A stretch of 6,250 nt of DNA from Gammaproteobacteria bacterium (lineage in GTDB: Bacteria; Pseudomonadota; Gammaproteobacteria; Steroidobacterales; Woeseiaceae). Positions 1-6,250 of this stretch are shown one piece after another. Numbering within the stretch: position 1 is the first letter of the stretch; each line of letters begins with the position of its first letter. Location: positions 1 through 6,250 of the forward strand of contig QNFK01000122.1 of NCBI GenBank assembly GCA_003645495.1, in the 5' to 3' direction. Below the pieces are notes generated by a model. The model worked only from the letters and a program-made list of their open reading frames with translations. It ran no database searches and was not told where the DNA came from. Both the position numbers and the translations under genes were made by a program.

Positions 1-1056
1 CGCATAGCCCATAGAAACCAGTAACGAACCCAGGATGTCACGATTGTCGCTGGCCCTCATCGCCTTTTGATCCGGGATCTTGCAGGCAAAATTGCGCGTG
101 CCGCGAATACCAACCCAGATTCCCATCATGATAACGACGACGCCGGAAACAATTGCAACCATACGGCTGTGCTCAGCAAAAACCAACTGAGCGGTATGCC
201 CTACATACCCAATCAACGCGCCGGCCAGTGTGTAGAGCAACGTAAAACCAAATACAAAAGCCAGTGCAATTTGCATGACCTTCCTGCGAATGTGCGGTGT
301 AAGTTGCACAGCACCTGCGCCGCTTTCACCCGGAATCGTAGCAAATGAACTGATAATCGAGCCGAATATCACGACAAGTTGCAACAGGCACGGCGTCAAC
401 ACCGCGGACAGCAGCCCGGCGCCCAGGGCAAGCACGGCCACTGGCGTGATATCCGTACGTGACTTCAGCTCATCGGGCAGGCTGTAAGGAGCATCCCATC
501 GAGCAATAAACGTCAGTTTCTCATCGCTATCCAGGTAGTAGTTGGATACGAACAAGCGAATGTTGTCATACATCTCCAGATCGATAGGCTGGCCGCTGCT
601 ATCGCGCCTGGGAATACTGTAAACGGAGATGCGGTGATGTTCCGCCAGGTTAGGCCCGATTGAAACATCCGGTTTGTATACCTTATCGCCAAGATGCAAA
701 GCGACCTCGGGCAGATCGAATGCCAGTTGGCCCGCATGAATGTTCTCGCTGACGAAGAATATGAAATTCCGGTCCGGTCGCAGGTTGCCAATAGTGCTGG
801 CCTGGTCTACGTACTGAAAAAACTCACCGGTTGCGAATGTCGCTGTCAGCTCAAGTTTCGGGTGATCCACAAGGTAACGAGTCAGGTACATCGACACGTG
901 ACCGGCTTTGGTCATGCGTGCCTCGGAGCCAACGCCGCTGAGCACTTGCTTGCCTTGAATAAAATAGGGAAAGACCAGCCACGCGGAAGCGATAATCAGG
1001 CTGACCAGCATGATCACGCTGACTCTGATGTAGTTAATTCGAACTATTGATGCCAT
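1..1056 (-). CDS. CcdA/DsbD-type transmembrane thiol-redox protein with N-terminal extracytoplasmic domain (C-terminus cut by window edge)
   Basis: The frame is open from ATG 1056-1054 to base 1: 352 codons, no stop in the window. Seen: a membrane anchor at residues 12-33, a soluble stretch at about 34-203 with no cysteine, then hydrophobic segments near 205-235, 260-285 and 297-317, and a fourth starting near 341. The first core segment contains LLSAVLTPCLLQL (Cys223), matching the TM1 cysteine motif of CcdA/DsbD. GFTLLYTLAGALIG near 270 matches the next conserved helix. The second conserved cysteine should lie just beyond the edge, after the final residues SMGYA. Known for the family: electrons pass from cytoplasmic thioredoxin across the inner membrane to periplasmic thiol proteins. 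Only 18 bases separate this start from the stop of the Sco-like gene, so co-transcription is likely and Sco is the obvious partner (inference). No strong Shine-Dalgarno is visible; the start was chosen because it places the anchor near the N-terminus. Cys325 lies between helices. The soluble domain is not one I recognise. Confidence 0.85.
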   Translation of the reverse strand, partial: MASIVRINYIRVSVIMLVSLIIASAWLVFPYFIQGKQVLSGVGSEARMTKAGHVSMYLTRYLVDHPKLELTATFATGEFFQYVDQASTIGNLRPDRNFIFFVSENIHAGQLAFDLPEVALHLGDKVYKPDVSIGPNLAEHHRISVYSIPRRDSSGQPIDLEMYDNIRLFVSNYYLDSDEKLTFIARWDAPYSLPDELKSRTDITPVAVLALGAGLLSAVLTPCLLQLVVIFGSIISSFATIPGESGAGAVQLTPHIRRKVMQIALAFVFGFTLLYTLAGALIGYVGHTAQLVFAEHSRMVAIVSGVVVIMMGIWVGIRGTRNFACKIPDQKAMRASDNRDILGSLLVSMGYA

Positions 1057-1074
1057 GACGCTGCAGAAACCCGC

Positions 1075-1629
1075 TTATTTCATCGCATCCGCGATTATTT
1101 GTGACGCCGTATTAATCGCGAAAACATCAATCAATTTGCCGTCCGGCCCGATCAGGAAAATACTCGGTGTGTGCTGAACGGTGTAATTATCTGCCGTCTT
1201 GGTGACAACAAAGGTGGCATTAAAATTATTGACCGCCGCCGACACTTGCTCGTAGCTCCCCCCAAGCCCGATCATCTGATCGCCAAATCCACGGGCATAG
1301 TCGTCTACGATCGCCGCTGAATCACGCTCCGTATCCACGCTTATAAAAATACCGACAGCATCCATCTTTGCCATTTTCAGAGCTCTGGCCATATTTGCTG
1401 CGATCAGCGGACAGACGTGCAAACAATTAGTAAAACCGAAGGCCAGCAATACGTTCCGGCCCTGAAAGTCCGCTTCGCGAACCACTTCACCGTCACGATT
1501 TAGCAATTCAAAGCTGACATTTACCGCGTCCAGTACCGGCGTTCTATCAGCCGCAATAGTTGTCGCGCACATACCGATCATCAGCACAGTGCCTACAACA
1601 ATAATTTTGAAAATCCTCGTAACTTGCAT
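1075..1629 (-). CDS. Sco1/SenC family copper-binding thiol protein
   Basis: This is a 184-residue exported protein with a thioredoxin-like fold of the SCO1/SenC family. Residues 1-27 form a Sec signal peptide with likely cleavage after TIAA. The lone Cys21 lacks a good lipobox, so a lipoprotein is unlikely, although an uncleaved anchor is possible. The diagnostic CxxxCP motif is TNCLHVCP (Cys69, Cys73), followed by the strand IFISVDTERD (about 94-103), which matches the family's SVDPERD block. The distal copper ligand His153 lies in VQHTPSIFLIGPDGK. All three copper ligands are therefore present. Sco proteins deliver copper to the CuA site of cytochrome c oxidase or act as periplasmic thiol reductases. 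No oxidase genes are in the window, so the role here is open. I take ATG at 1629; a TTG immediately upstream (1632) is possible, and an in-frame stop lies a few codons further up. The next gene starts 18 bases after the stop and encodes a CcdA-like reductant, suggesting an operon. Confidence 0.92.
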   Translation of the reverse strand: MQVTRIFKIIVVGTVLMIGMCATTIAADRTPVLDAVNVSFELLNRDGEVVREADFQGRNVLLAFGFTNCLHVCPLIAANMARALKMAKMDAVGIFISVDTERDSAAIVDDYARGFGDQMIGLGGSYEQVSAAVNNFNATFVVTKTADNYTVQHTPSIFLIGPDGKLIDVFAINTASQIIADAMK

Positions 1630-1739
1630 CAATGCATCATCCGCTCAGGAAGCGATTTAGCCTACCATGTAAAAGATTAGAGTAACGGATCCACGCAGAC
1701 GTTCACTCTTTCGTGACTACGCGCTGCTTCCCTATCCGT

Positions 1740-3272
1740 TTACCGACGCCTGAGTAAAGTCGACACCGACCCCACCACAACCGTAATCGATGATCCAATT
1801 ACGGGAAACCACGGCCAGGCAATCGGCACCAGACCCTTTTCCTCGACCACAACTTCTGGCGGATTAAAAAGGAAAATCCAGCCGCTATCCACGCTGTACC
1901 AAACGCCGAAAATGATACAAATCATCGTGACAATAGTAACGGAGAAGGCAATTAACGCATCAATCTGCTGACTACTCTTGTTAAGAATGCCAAGCAAAAA
2001 GACACCCAGTAAGCCACCATAGGTGAACGATGCGATAGTCAGGCCCAGTTCAACCACCGGGTTTTCCGTACTCTCGAATAAACTGGCAAAACCGACCAGT
2101 ACCGCGCCCCAGAACAGCGTCAACGCCCGCGAAACCTTCAGTGCACGACTGTCATCAAGCGGTGCTTTTCGAAAGCGCTGATACAGGTCCAGCATCGACG
2201 AAGAAGCCAGCGAATTCAGCGATGAGGACAAAGTGCTCATCGCAGCAGCAATAATTCCTGCGAGCAACAACCCCGATACACCAGCAGGTAACCCTTCGAT
2301 GATATAGCGAGGAAATATTTCATCACCGCGGGACAGACCCAGCTCAGCCGGTGTGGCGCCTGCGTAGTAACTCCAGAGAAGCAGGCCGACAAACAGAAAT
2401 AACGCAAACTGCAGCATTACAAGCAGCGCGCTGCCGATCACTGCCTTTTGGCTATCGCGCAAAGAGCGGCAAGCCAGGAGCCGCTGCACCATGAGTTGAT
2501 CCGCACCGTGTGATGCTACCGAAAATACGGCACCACCGATTACTGCCGTTGGCAGGATGTAGGGCTGCGTGAACCAGACAGCAAATGGCAGGTCCAGACC
2601 GAGGTCGAATAGCAATGTCTTGTTCTCACGAACTGCCCCGGCCCACCAGTCGGCCGGCACTTCGCCGAGCAACAGGACAAATGCGATCAGACCCGCGGCC
2701 AGGTAGATAATGAGTTGCACAACGTCCATCCATACGACGGCTTTGATGCCACCTATATAGGTGTAAATTACCGTTATAAGAACGATGCCAAAAATTATCT
2801 CGAAATAACCGACCTGTAGCCCCGCAGCAGCTGCTATGACCTTCAAAGGAATCGCCGATGCAAACAAACGAATTCCGTCAGCCAACAAGCGCGTGAACAG
2901 GAAGGTTACAGATGCGGCAGCTCGCATAGCGTCGCCATAGCGTCGCCCCAGAAAAGCATAGGTTGTTGCCAACTCGCTATCGTAAAACCGTGGCAGCAGG
3001 AAAAAGGCAACGACAGTACGTCCAACAAGATAACCCAGGGTGAGTTGCAGAAAAGTCAACGTACCGCCATAGGCAACTGCAGGAATGCCAATAATGGTCA
3101 GCGTGCTGGTTTCGGTTGCAACAACTGAAAAGCAGACAACCCACCAGGGAAGATCCCTGCCACCAAGAAAGTAGTCCGCCGTGCTTGTCTGCTGCCCAGC
3201 CATCCTGATACCGAATACGGCAACGCCAACGAGGTAGCCAGCGATGATCAGGTAATCCAGAGTGGTCAGCAT
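1740..3272 (-). CDS. Sodium:solute symporter (SSS family)
   Basis: This 510-residue inner-membrane protein belongs to the SSS family (TC 2.A.21; LeuT fold) and is full length. Seen: an N-terminal helix at about 6-23, then the family's DYFLGGRDLPWWVVCFSV block (33-50), followed by TETSTLTIIGIPAVAYGG in TM2. TYIGGIKAVVWMDVVQ (171-186) is the classic SSS signature after TM5. SHGADQLMVQRLLACRS (254-270) and the TM8 stretch AAAMSTLSSSLNS (342-354) follow. By alignment with vSGLT, A343, S346 and T347 would be the TM8 side of the Na2 sodium site (inference from known structure). About 13 helices fit the hydropathy. The protein imports a small solute driven by the Na+ gradient; the substrate (sugar, organic acid, vitamin or other) cannot be read from sequence. 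The ATG at 3272 is the first start after an in-frame TGA at 3287-3285; the Shine-Dalgarno is weak. The gene appears to be transcribed alone, from a promoter in the 345-base gap upstream. Confidence 0.95.
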   Translation of the reverse strand: MLTTLDYLIIAGYLVGVAVFGIRMAGQQTSTADYFLGGRDLPWWVVCFSVVATETSTLTIIGIPAVAYGGTLTFLQLTLGYLVGRTVVAFFLLPRFYDSELATTYAFLGRRYGDAMRAAASVTFLFTRLLADGIRLFASAIPLKVIAAAAGLQVGYFEIIFGIVLITVIYTYIGGIKAVVWMDVVQLIIYLAAGLIAFVLLLGEVPADWWAGAVRENKTLLFDLGLDLPFAVWFTQPYILPTAVIGGAVFSVASHGADQLMVQRLLACRSLRDSQKAVIGSALLVMLQFALFLFVGLLLWSYYAGATPAELGLSRGDEIFPRYIIEGLPAGVSGLLLAGIIAAAMSTLSSSLNSLASSSMLDLYQRFRKAPLDDSRALKVSRALTLFWGAVLVGFASLFESTENPVVELGLTIASFTYGGLLGVFLLGILNKSSQQIDALIAFSVTIVTMICIIFGVWYSVDSGWIFLFNPPEVVVEEKGLVPIAWPWFPVIGSSITVVVGSVSTLLRRR

Positions 3273-3342
3273 CGTGTGTCCGAATCACAGAAGCGTCTTG
3301 AGTCGCGCGAGTCCAAGCATATGATTGACATAAATTTTTGGT

Positions 3343-3375
3343 CGCCGTACGGCGCGATTCTGGATTCTGATCGCG
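3343..3375. repeat. Cluster of small palindromes and a tandem 7-mer, possible operator
   Basis: CGCCGTACGGCG (3343-3354) is a perfect 12-base palindrome. It overlaps an inverted repeat with arms CGCGAT (3353-3358) and ATCGCG (3370-3375). Between and across these arms lies a head-to-tail duplicate of GATTCTG (3356-3362 and 3363-3369). The cluster sits just downstream of the candidate symporter promoter, covering its expected start site and early leader, where a repressor site could act. A perfect TTGACA also occurs on the plus strand at 3325-3330, but its 17-base-spaced -10 (TACGGC) is poor. The repeats are seen directly; a regulatory role is inference. Confidence 0.35.
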
Positions 3376-3376
3376 T

Positions 3377-3405
3377 ATTCTAATAGCGAAACCGGGAAAT
3401 GTGAC
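3377..3405 (-). promoter_or_regulatory. Candidate sigma-70 promoter for the symporter gene
   Basis: On the minus strand, GTCACA (3405-3400) matches four of six bases of the -35 consensus, and TAGAAT (3382-3377) matches five of six of the -10, with an exact 17-base spacer. Transcription would start near 3370, leaving a leader of about 98 nt before the symporter ATG. The position and spacing fit, but motifs of this quality occur by chance, so this is a candidate only. Confidence 0.4.
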
Positions 3406-3494
3406 TAATTTTCTGAATATGAGGGTAAGCGGAACAAAAAACAGCTCTGCTCTTTGCTTGTGCCATTACTTCGTCCACATGTACGATTGACCGG

Positions 3495-3591
3495 ATGGAA
3501 CAGGAAATGACGGCAAAATCCTGGAACACATTGAGTGGCGAGCCCCCCCGTCATCATTGCCCATCGCGGCGCCAGCGCGCATCAGGGCCGC
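3495..3591 (+). pseudogene. N-terminal remnant of a glycerophosphodiester phosphodiesterase gene (GDPD family), frameshifted and truncated
   Basis: From ATG 3495 (or the in-frame ATG 3507) the plus strand encodes TAKSWNTLSGEPP. After a run of seven C (3543-3549) the next frame encodes VIIAHRGASAHQ (3550-3585). Removing one C joins them into SWNTLSGEPPVIIAHRGAS, which looks like the usual N-terminus of bacterial GDPD enzymes; their first strand ends in the catalytic HRGAS motif. Known for the family: these metal-dependent enzymes hydrolyse glycerophosphodiesters to glycerol-3-phosphate and an alcohol, and need further Glu, Asp and His residues much later in the chain. Those are absent. Past about 3591 the reading no longer resembles GDPD, and the hydrolase stop follows at 3618. 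It is therefore a non-functional scar, probably left by a deletion. It is the only coding trace on the plus strand. Chance resemblance is possible but unlikely, because two adjacent family-like blocks lie in the right order. Confidence 0.6.
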
Positions 3592-3617
3592 TCGAAACTA
3601 ATATCAACTTTGGCCGG

Positions 3618-6250
3618 TTATGATTTAAGTAAAACTCGCCGCCGAAAAACCATCAACAGGCAAAACATGGTCAGCCAGCTTAGACTGCCGATGCCAGATC
3701 TTGACTCTTCTTCGTTGGTGACCGGTGGTGGCGGGCTTGATGCTTGCGGATCTTCCATCAACCAGAGATAAGCGTTCTCAATTGCTGCCGCCACGGCAAC
3801 ACGCGTCGCACCACCAGTGTCCCCAGCCGGGCAAATCGAGCCCAGGCATACACCAAGTTCCAATGCGTGCTCTGCATCCTTAATGATCTGGACCTGACTG
3901 GCAGCACCACAAGCGTATATTGTCAGCGGGTCGACGATATCGGTTGCGAACACGCTATTGTCTATCGCACCACACAAATCCAGTACCTGTTGATACGGCA
4001 CCAGGGTGTCCGCAGAACCATGCACAGCATGAACCGGAACTTCCTCATCGCTTAGCAGGTGATTGAACGAATTTTCAATCAAGAACTCACTCAGGTCTTC
4101 CTTCATGCATCGCGTTAGTTCCACAGGTGGCATAGCGAGATTGATCGCAGATAAATCGGTCTCAGTAACGTCGGCACAACGGCCTGCATAAAGTGGCGGC
4201 GCAAGTGGATCAATCTGGCTAAGGTCAAAAACGGTGTCGGGAATTATCGTAGCCCAGTTATCCCGGAGTAGTTCGACGGTAAGTCCTGCGAAATCAATCC
4301 GCTCAAGGTGCAGTTCGTTCGAACCACCGTGCGCACCATAAAATCGGCTTAGCGAGTTCAGGCCAAAATCACGAAATGCATCATACGGCCCACCGAATGG
4401 TATTGCACCGGCCAGGAATTCCAGCGCGTCAGTCGGCGCGTAATACAATAACGCCTTGCGAACGTCAGCCGCACGATGACCTGCCAGCCACGCAGCAAGA
4501 TGCGCACCAGCGGACTGGCCATATACGCTGACGGGCTCATTCGCCGCGCCAAGAGCGGCACCGTTTTGCCTGATCCAGTCAAGCGCGCTCTCTACATCCT
4601 CGGTTACCTCGTGCCAACTAACACCATTGCACTCGACGTTGCCGTCGCTCTCATCAACCAGTCGGTAGAACGGCGCAAAGACGATGAAACCTCGATCCGT
4701 TAAATGCGAAACTCCTGCCTCAAGCCCAAGAAAAGAAAAGCCACGGTGTCGCCAGGTACCGCCGTGCAGTGCCATCAGAGGTCTCAGGTCCTGCGCTACA
4801 ATGTCGCTCTTATACACGCGCATCTCGAGCTCGCAGCGGCCGTTGCCGCGAGCAACATTGACGGATTTGTAATTGAACTGTTTTAAGTATGGTTGTTGAT
4901 TACCCTGTAGTGGCACTACACCAAGATCAAGTAACGTGCTCGGAACGGTGGTCCAGGGCAGGCTAGGCGCTTGCGGCAAGCGGTCATTTGGCTGCTCATT
5001 ATCCGCGACCCACGCCGCCGCATTACCTAACAGGAACTCTGCCTGATCACCAAATCGTGCCTGACAATATTCGGCTTCGTCCGTTACCTGGAACGCAACC
5101 TCGTCTGTGCACGACATGTCGGTGAAATAGGTTCCGACATCCGGGCCCGAGACATCTGCAACTTCGCAGACCTCGCCATTCAGCGCGTAGATTGGATTAA
5201 CGTCCAGCGGAAGTGCGTACGCATTGAGTATTACCTCACAACTGACCGACGCACCAAGCGCGGCCAGATACGCTTCACGCTCGGCGCCCTGGAGAATGAC
5301 CAGTTGCAGCAATATTTCAACACCACGATCGTCGAGCATCGTAATGACCAGATCGGGTATGCCGAACTGCAACAGCAGGTCCCTGACAAATGCCTCGTCC
5401 TCTGCGTTTACATCCAGCAGAAATGTTGTAGGCGCATTGAACGCCGTAATCGTTGGGTCGGGCATGCCGTTCTCGTCCAGACCATCAAGCCTGAAATTAA
5501 GTCCGGCAATAGCATCCGTAACAGCTTGTTCGCCATTGGTTTGTAACTTCAACAGCAGTTCGTCTTCAAAAATGCTGAGCACCAGGTCCGTCGGTGAGGC
5601 GGTTCCAAAATCATGTTGCAGATTACCGCCGTTGATTTCTGCCTGACCAGAAAGGGTTGCAGTTTTGTCAACAACAAGGGCGAGTAAATTGTTGTCGTAG
5701 CTTGGAACCAGATCCAACGCGAGCTCGAGACCGATATTAAAAGGCAAATCGAGACCGACCCAACCGTGGTCAGTGCTGATAGTGGCGCAGTTATTACCGA
5801 ATGGAACATCCTGACCCCACCGAACCCAGGCATTAGCTGCCGTGCTCACGGTGCCAGTCAATTCTGCCTGCAACGAGATCGAGCGAATGCTGTCGAGATT
5901 GAGAGTCAGGCTGGAGCTATCAGCGATCGTAACCGTCGCCGTCGTCGCGTCCGTGTGAACCACGTACGGCTGAGGAAAATTACAGTTGGTTTCGATGACT
6001 TCGGTGATCTCTTCGATGGGAATGTCACCCACAACGAGTCCGCCGCTTACATCAAATCCTAACGAGTCGAGTTCGTCGCGTATCCGGCTCGCCAGGTATG
6101 CCCGAATAACACTATCGGGTGAATCGCCGGAAGTTTCGACCGCCTGGCGGATTTCGGAGAAAGGAATGACATAGGTTTGGGCACTAACTGATACAGGTAG
6201 CGCCATAGCGATCAATAGCACTATGCAGTATATCGGCAGTCGAATGTTCA
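3618..6250 (-). CDS. Secreted alpha/beta hydrolase (esterase/lipase-like) with large uncharacterised N-terminal region; start just outside the window
   Basis: Residue numbers count from the in-window GTG at 6221 (867 codons). The frame stays open to the edge and adds NIRLPIYCI before that GTG; the next codon reads xTG, so the likely true start is at 6251 (877 residues). A Sec signal peptide ends in SVSA before Gln15. Residues 15 to about 440 match no family I can name; they are rich in alternating hydrophobic strands (about 95-270) and contain several cysteines (80, 145, 328, 352, 371, 386). From about 446 to 823 is an alpha/beta hydrolase domain: oxyanion HGG (486-488), nucleophile elbow GQSAG (Ser570), acid Asp738 in HGSADTLVP, and His785 in DAEHALELG. 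The triad is complete. The HGG and GxSAG pattern resembles the HSL/BD-FAE esterase group, so it probably cleaves carboxylic esters outside the cytoplasm (inference). A Pro-rich linker (829-833) leads to a C-terminal hydrophobic tail ending in RRR. The many cysteines suggest disulfides. No operon partner is evident. Confidence 0.88.
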   Translation of the reverse strand, partial: NIRLPIYCIVLLIAMALPVSVSAQTYVIPFSEIRQAVETSGDSPDSVIRAYLASRIRDELDSLGFDVSGGLVVGDIPIEEITEVIETNCNFPQPYVVHTDATTATVTIADSSSLTLNLDSIRSISLQAELTGTVSTAANAWVRWGQDVPFGNNCATISTDHGWVGLDLPFNIGLELALDLVPSYDNNLLALVVDKTATLSGQAEINGGNLQHDFGTASPTDLVLSIFEDELLLKLQTNGEQAVTDAIAGLNFRLDGLDENGMPDPTITAFNAPTTFLLDVNAEDEAFVRDLLLQFGIPDLVITMLDDRGVEILLQLVILQGAEREAYLAALGASVSCEVILNAYALPLDVNPIYALNGEVCEVADVSGPDVGTYFTDMSCTDEVAFQVTDEAEYCQARFGDQAEFLLGNAAAWVADNEQPNDRLPQAPSLPWTTVPSTLLDLGVVPLQGNQQPYLKQFNYKSVNVARGNGRCELEMRVYKSDIVAQDLRPLMALHGGTWRHRGFSFLGLEAGVSHLTDRGFIVFAPFYRLVDESDGNVECNGVSWHEVTEDVESALDWIRQNGAALGAANEPVSVYGQSAGAHLAAWLAGHRAADVRKALLYYAPTDALEFLAGAIPFGGPYDAFRDFGLNSLSRFYGAHGGSNELHLERIDFAGLTVELLRDNWATIIPDTVFDLSQIDPLAPPLYAGRCADVTETDLSAINLAMPPVELTRCMKEDLSEFLIENSFNHLLSDEEVPVHAVHGSADTLVPYQQVLDLCGAIDNSVFATDIVDPLTIYACGAASQVQIIKDAEHALELGVCLGSICPAGDTGGATRVAVAAAIENAYLWLMEDPQASSPPPPVTNEEESRSGIGSLSWLTMFCLLMVFRRRVLLKS
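3621..3698 (-). other. C-terminal GlyGly-CTERM-like sorting tail of the hydrolase
   Basis: The last 26 residues run SGIGSLSWL, then a short hydrophobic helix (TMFCLLMVF), then RRR and a few more residues. This small Gly/Ser motif, membrane helix and Arg cluster at the extreme C-terminus, after a Pro- and acid-rich linker, matches the layout of the GlyGly-CTERM signal (TIGR03501), which is cut by rhombosortase in several Gammaproteobacteria. The Gly pair is imperfect (GIGS rather than GGGS), and three residues follow the expected end of the Arg cluster. It may instead be a simple membrane anchor. Confidence 0.5.
6180..6250 (-). other. Signal-peptide coding segment of the hydrolase
   Basis: Read from the edge, the segment encodes a short basic start (NIR), a hydrophobic core (IVLLIAMALPV) and an SVSA cleavage site before QTY. 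Starting at the internal GTG would remove the basic n-region, which argues for the start at 6251 outside the window. Sec export is the expected outcome. Confidence 0.75.

Larger units (their letters stand above)
3273..3617. other. 345-base gap between the symporter and hydrolase genes
   Basis: This is the only non-coding stretch over 300 bases. The part next to the symporter (3273-3405) holds its likely leader, the palindrome cluster and the promoter candidate. From 3406 to about 3494 I see nothing beyond an A6 run at 3436-3441; read on the minus strand this is a T6 tract, but only a 3-bp hairpin precedes it. The part next to the hydrolase (about 3495-3591) is the plus-strand phosphodiesterase remnant. 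No convincing rho-independent terminator for the hydrolase gene was found. Confidence 0.6.

Noticed and set aside
67..1050. Plus-strand and alternate-frame ORFs opposite the CcdA-like gene
   Set aside because: They lack family-like motifs and overlap a continuous minus-strand frame with membrane helices and a recognisable CcdA motif, so they are shadow frames.
1564..1575. Sco-like protein as a lipoprotein through Cys21
   Set aside because: The residues before Cys21 (LMIGM) do not fit the lipobox, and a normal cleavage site TIAA follows.
1684..1740. Inverted repeat AACGGAT / ATCCGTT downstream of the symporter stop, as a terminator
   Set aside because: The arms are 7 bases with a 43-base loop and no clear T tract directly after, so it is too weak to call a terminator.
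3325..3353. Plus-strand promoter with a perfect TTGACA
   Set aside because: The hexamer 17 bases downstream is TACGGC, a poor -10, and the only gene it could serve is the broken GDPD remnant.
3436..3455. Minus-strand T6 tract as a rho-independent terminator for the hydrolase gene
   Set aside because: Only a 3-bp hairpin (AGC-AGA-GCT) precedes the T run, and it lies about 160 bases past the stop.
3455..3475. Sigma-54 promoter, from TGGCAC on the minus strand
   Set aside because: TGGCAC is present, but the required TTGC at the fixed spacing is not; AAGA is found instead.
3535..3771. A 78-residue plus-strand protein starting at GTG 3535
   Set aside because: Only its first dozen or so residues resemble GDPD; the rest is antisense to the 3' end of the hydrolase gene and looks like no protein.

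Overview
The window is a stretch of bacterial chromosome in which every intact gene reads on the minus strand, so transcription runs from right to left. Four protein-coding genes fill most of it: a secreted alpha/beta hydrolase (3618 to the right edge), a sodium:solute symporter (1740-3272), a Sco1/SenC-type thiol/copper protein (1075-1629), and a CcdA/DsbD-type membrane redox protein (1056 to the left edge, C-terminus cut off). A short broken fragment of a glycerophosphodiester phosphodiesterase gene lies on the plus strand at about 3495-3591. I see no rRNA, tRNA, insertion sequence or CRISPR array.

The source looks like a Gram-negative bacterium, most likely an environmental (perhaps marine) gammaproteobacterium. 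The reasons are the Sco plus CcdA pair typical of aerobic Gram-negatives, a Na+-coupled symporter, and a hydrolase with a Sec signal peptide and a C-terminal tail resembling the GlyGly-CTERM sorting signal. Base composition is balanced, neither AT- nor GC-rich. This placement is inference; the window holds no phylogenetic marker.

Region 1-1629 is a probable two-gene operon. The Sco-like protein keeps the CxxxC copper/thiol motif and the distal His. Only 18 bases separate its stop from the start of the CcdA-like gene. CcdA/DsbD membrane domains carry electrons from cytoplasmic thioredoxin to periplasmic thiol proteins, so the natural reading is that the membrane protein reduces the Sco partner, perhaps for copper delivery to a cytochrome oxidase CuA site. 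The CcdA-like protein also has an unusual N-terminal anchor and a cysteine-free extracytoplasmic domain of about 170 residues before the redox domain.

Region 1740-3272 is a complete SSS-family transporter whose substrate cannot be told from sequence. Upstream of it, a 345-base gap (3273-3617) holds a plausible sigma-70 promoter for the symporter, a cluster of small palindromes and repeats, and the phosphodiesterase remnant. The remnant is out of frame at a run of seven C and loses homology after about 30 codons.

Region 3618-6250 encodes a roughly 870-residue secreted hydrolase. A complete catalytic triad sits in its C-terminal half, and the N-terminal region of about 430 residues is one I do not recognise. 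Its true start codon is probably one base beyond the right edge of the window. The N-terminal region, the C-terminal tail and the phosphodiesterase remnant are the most interesting items. I found no clear evidence of a wholly new multi-gene system.
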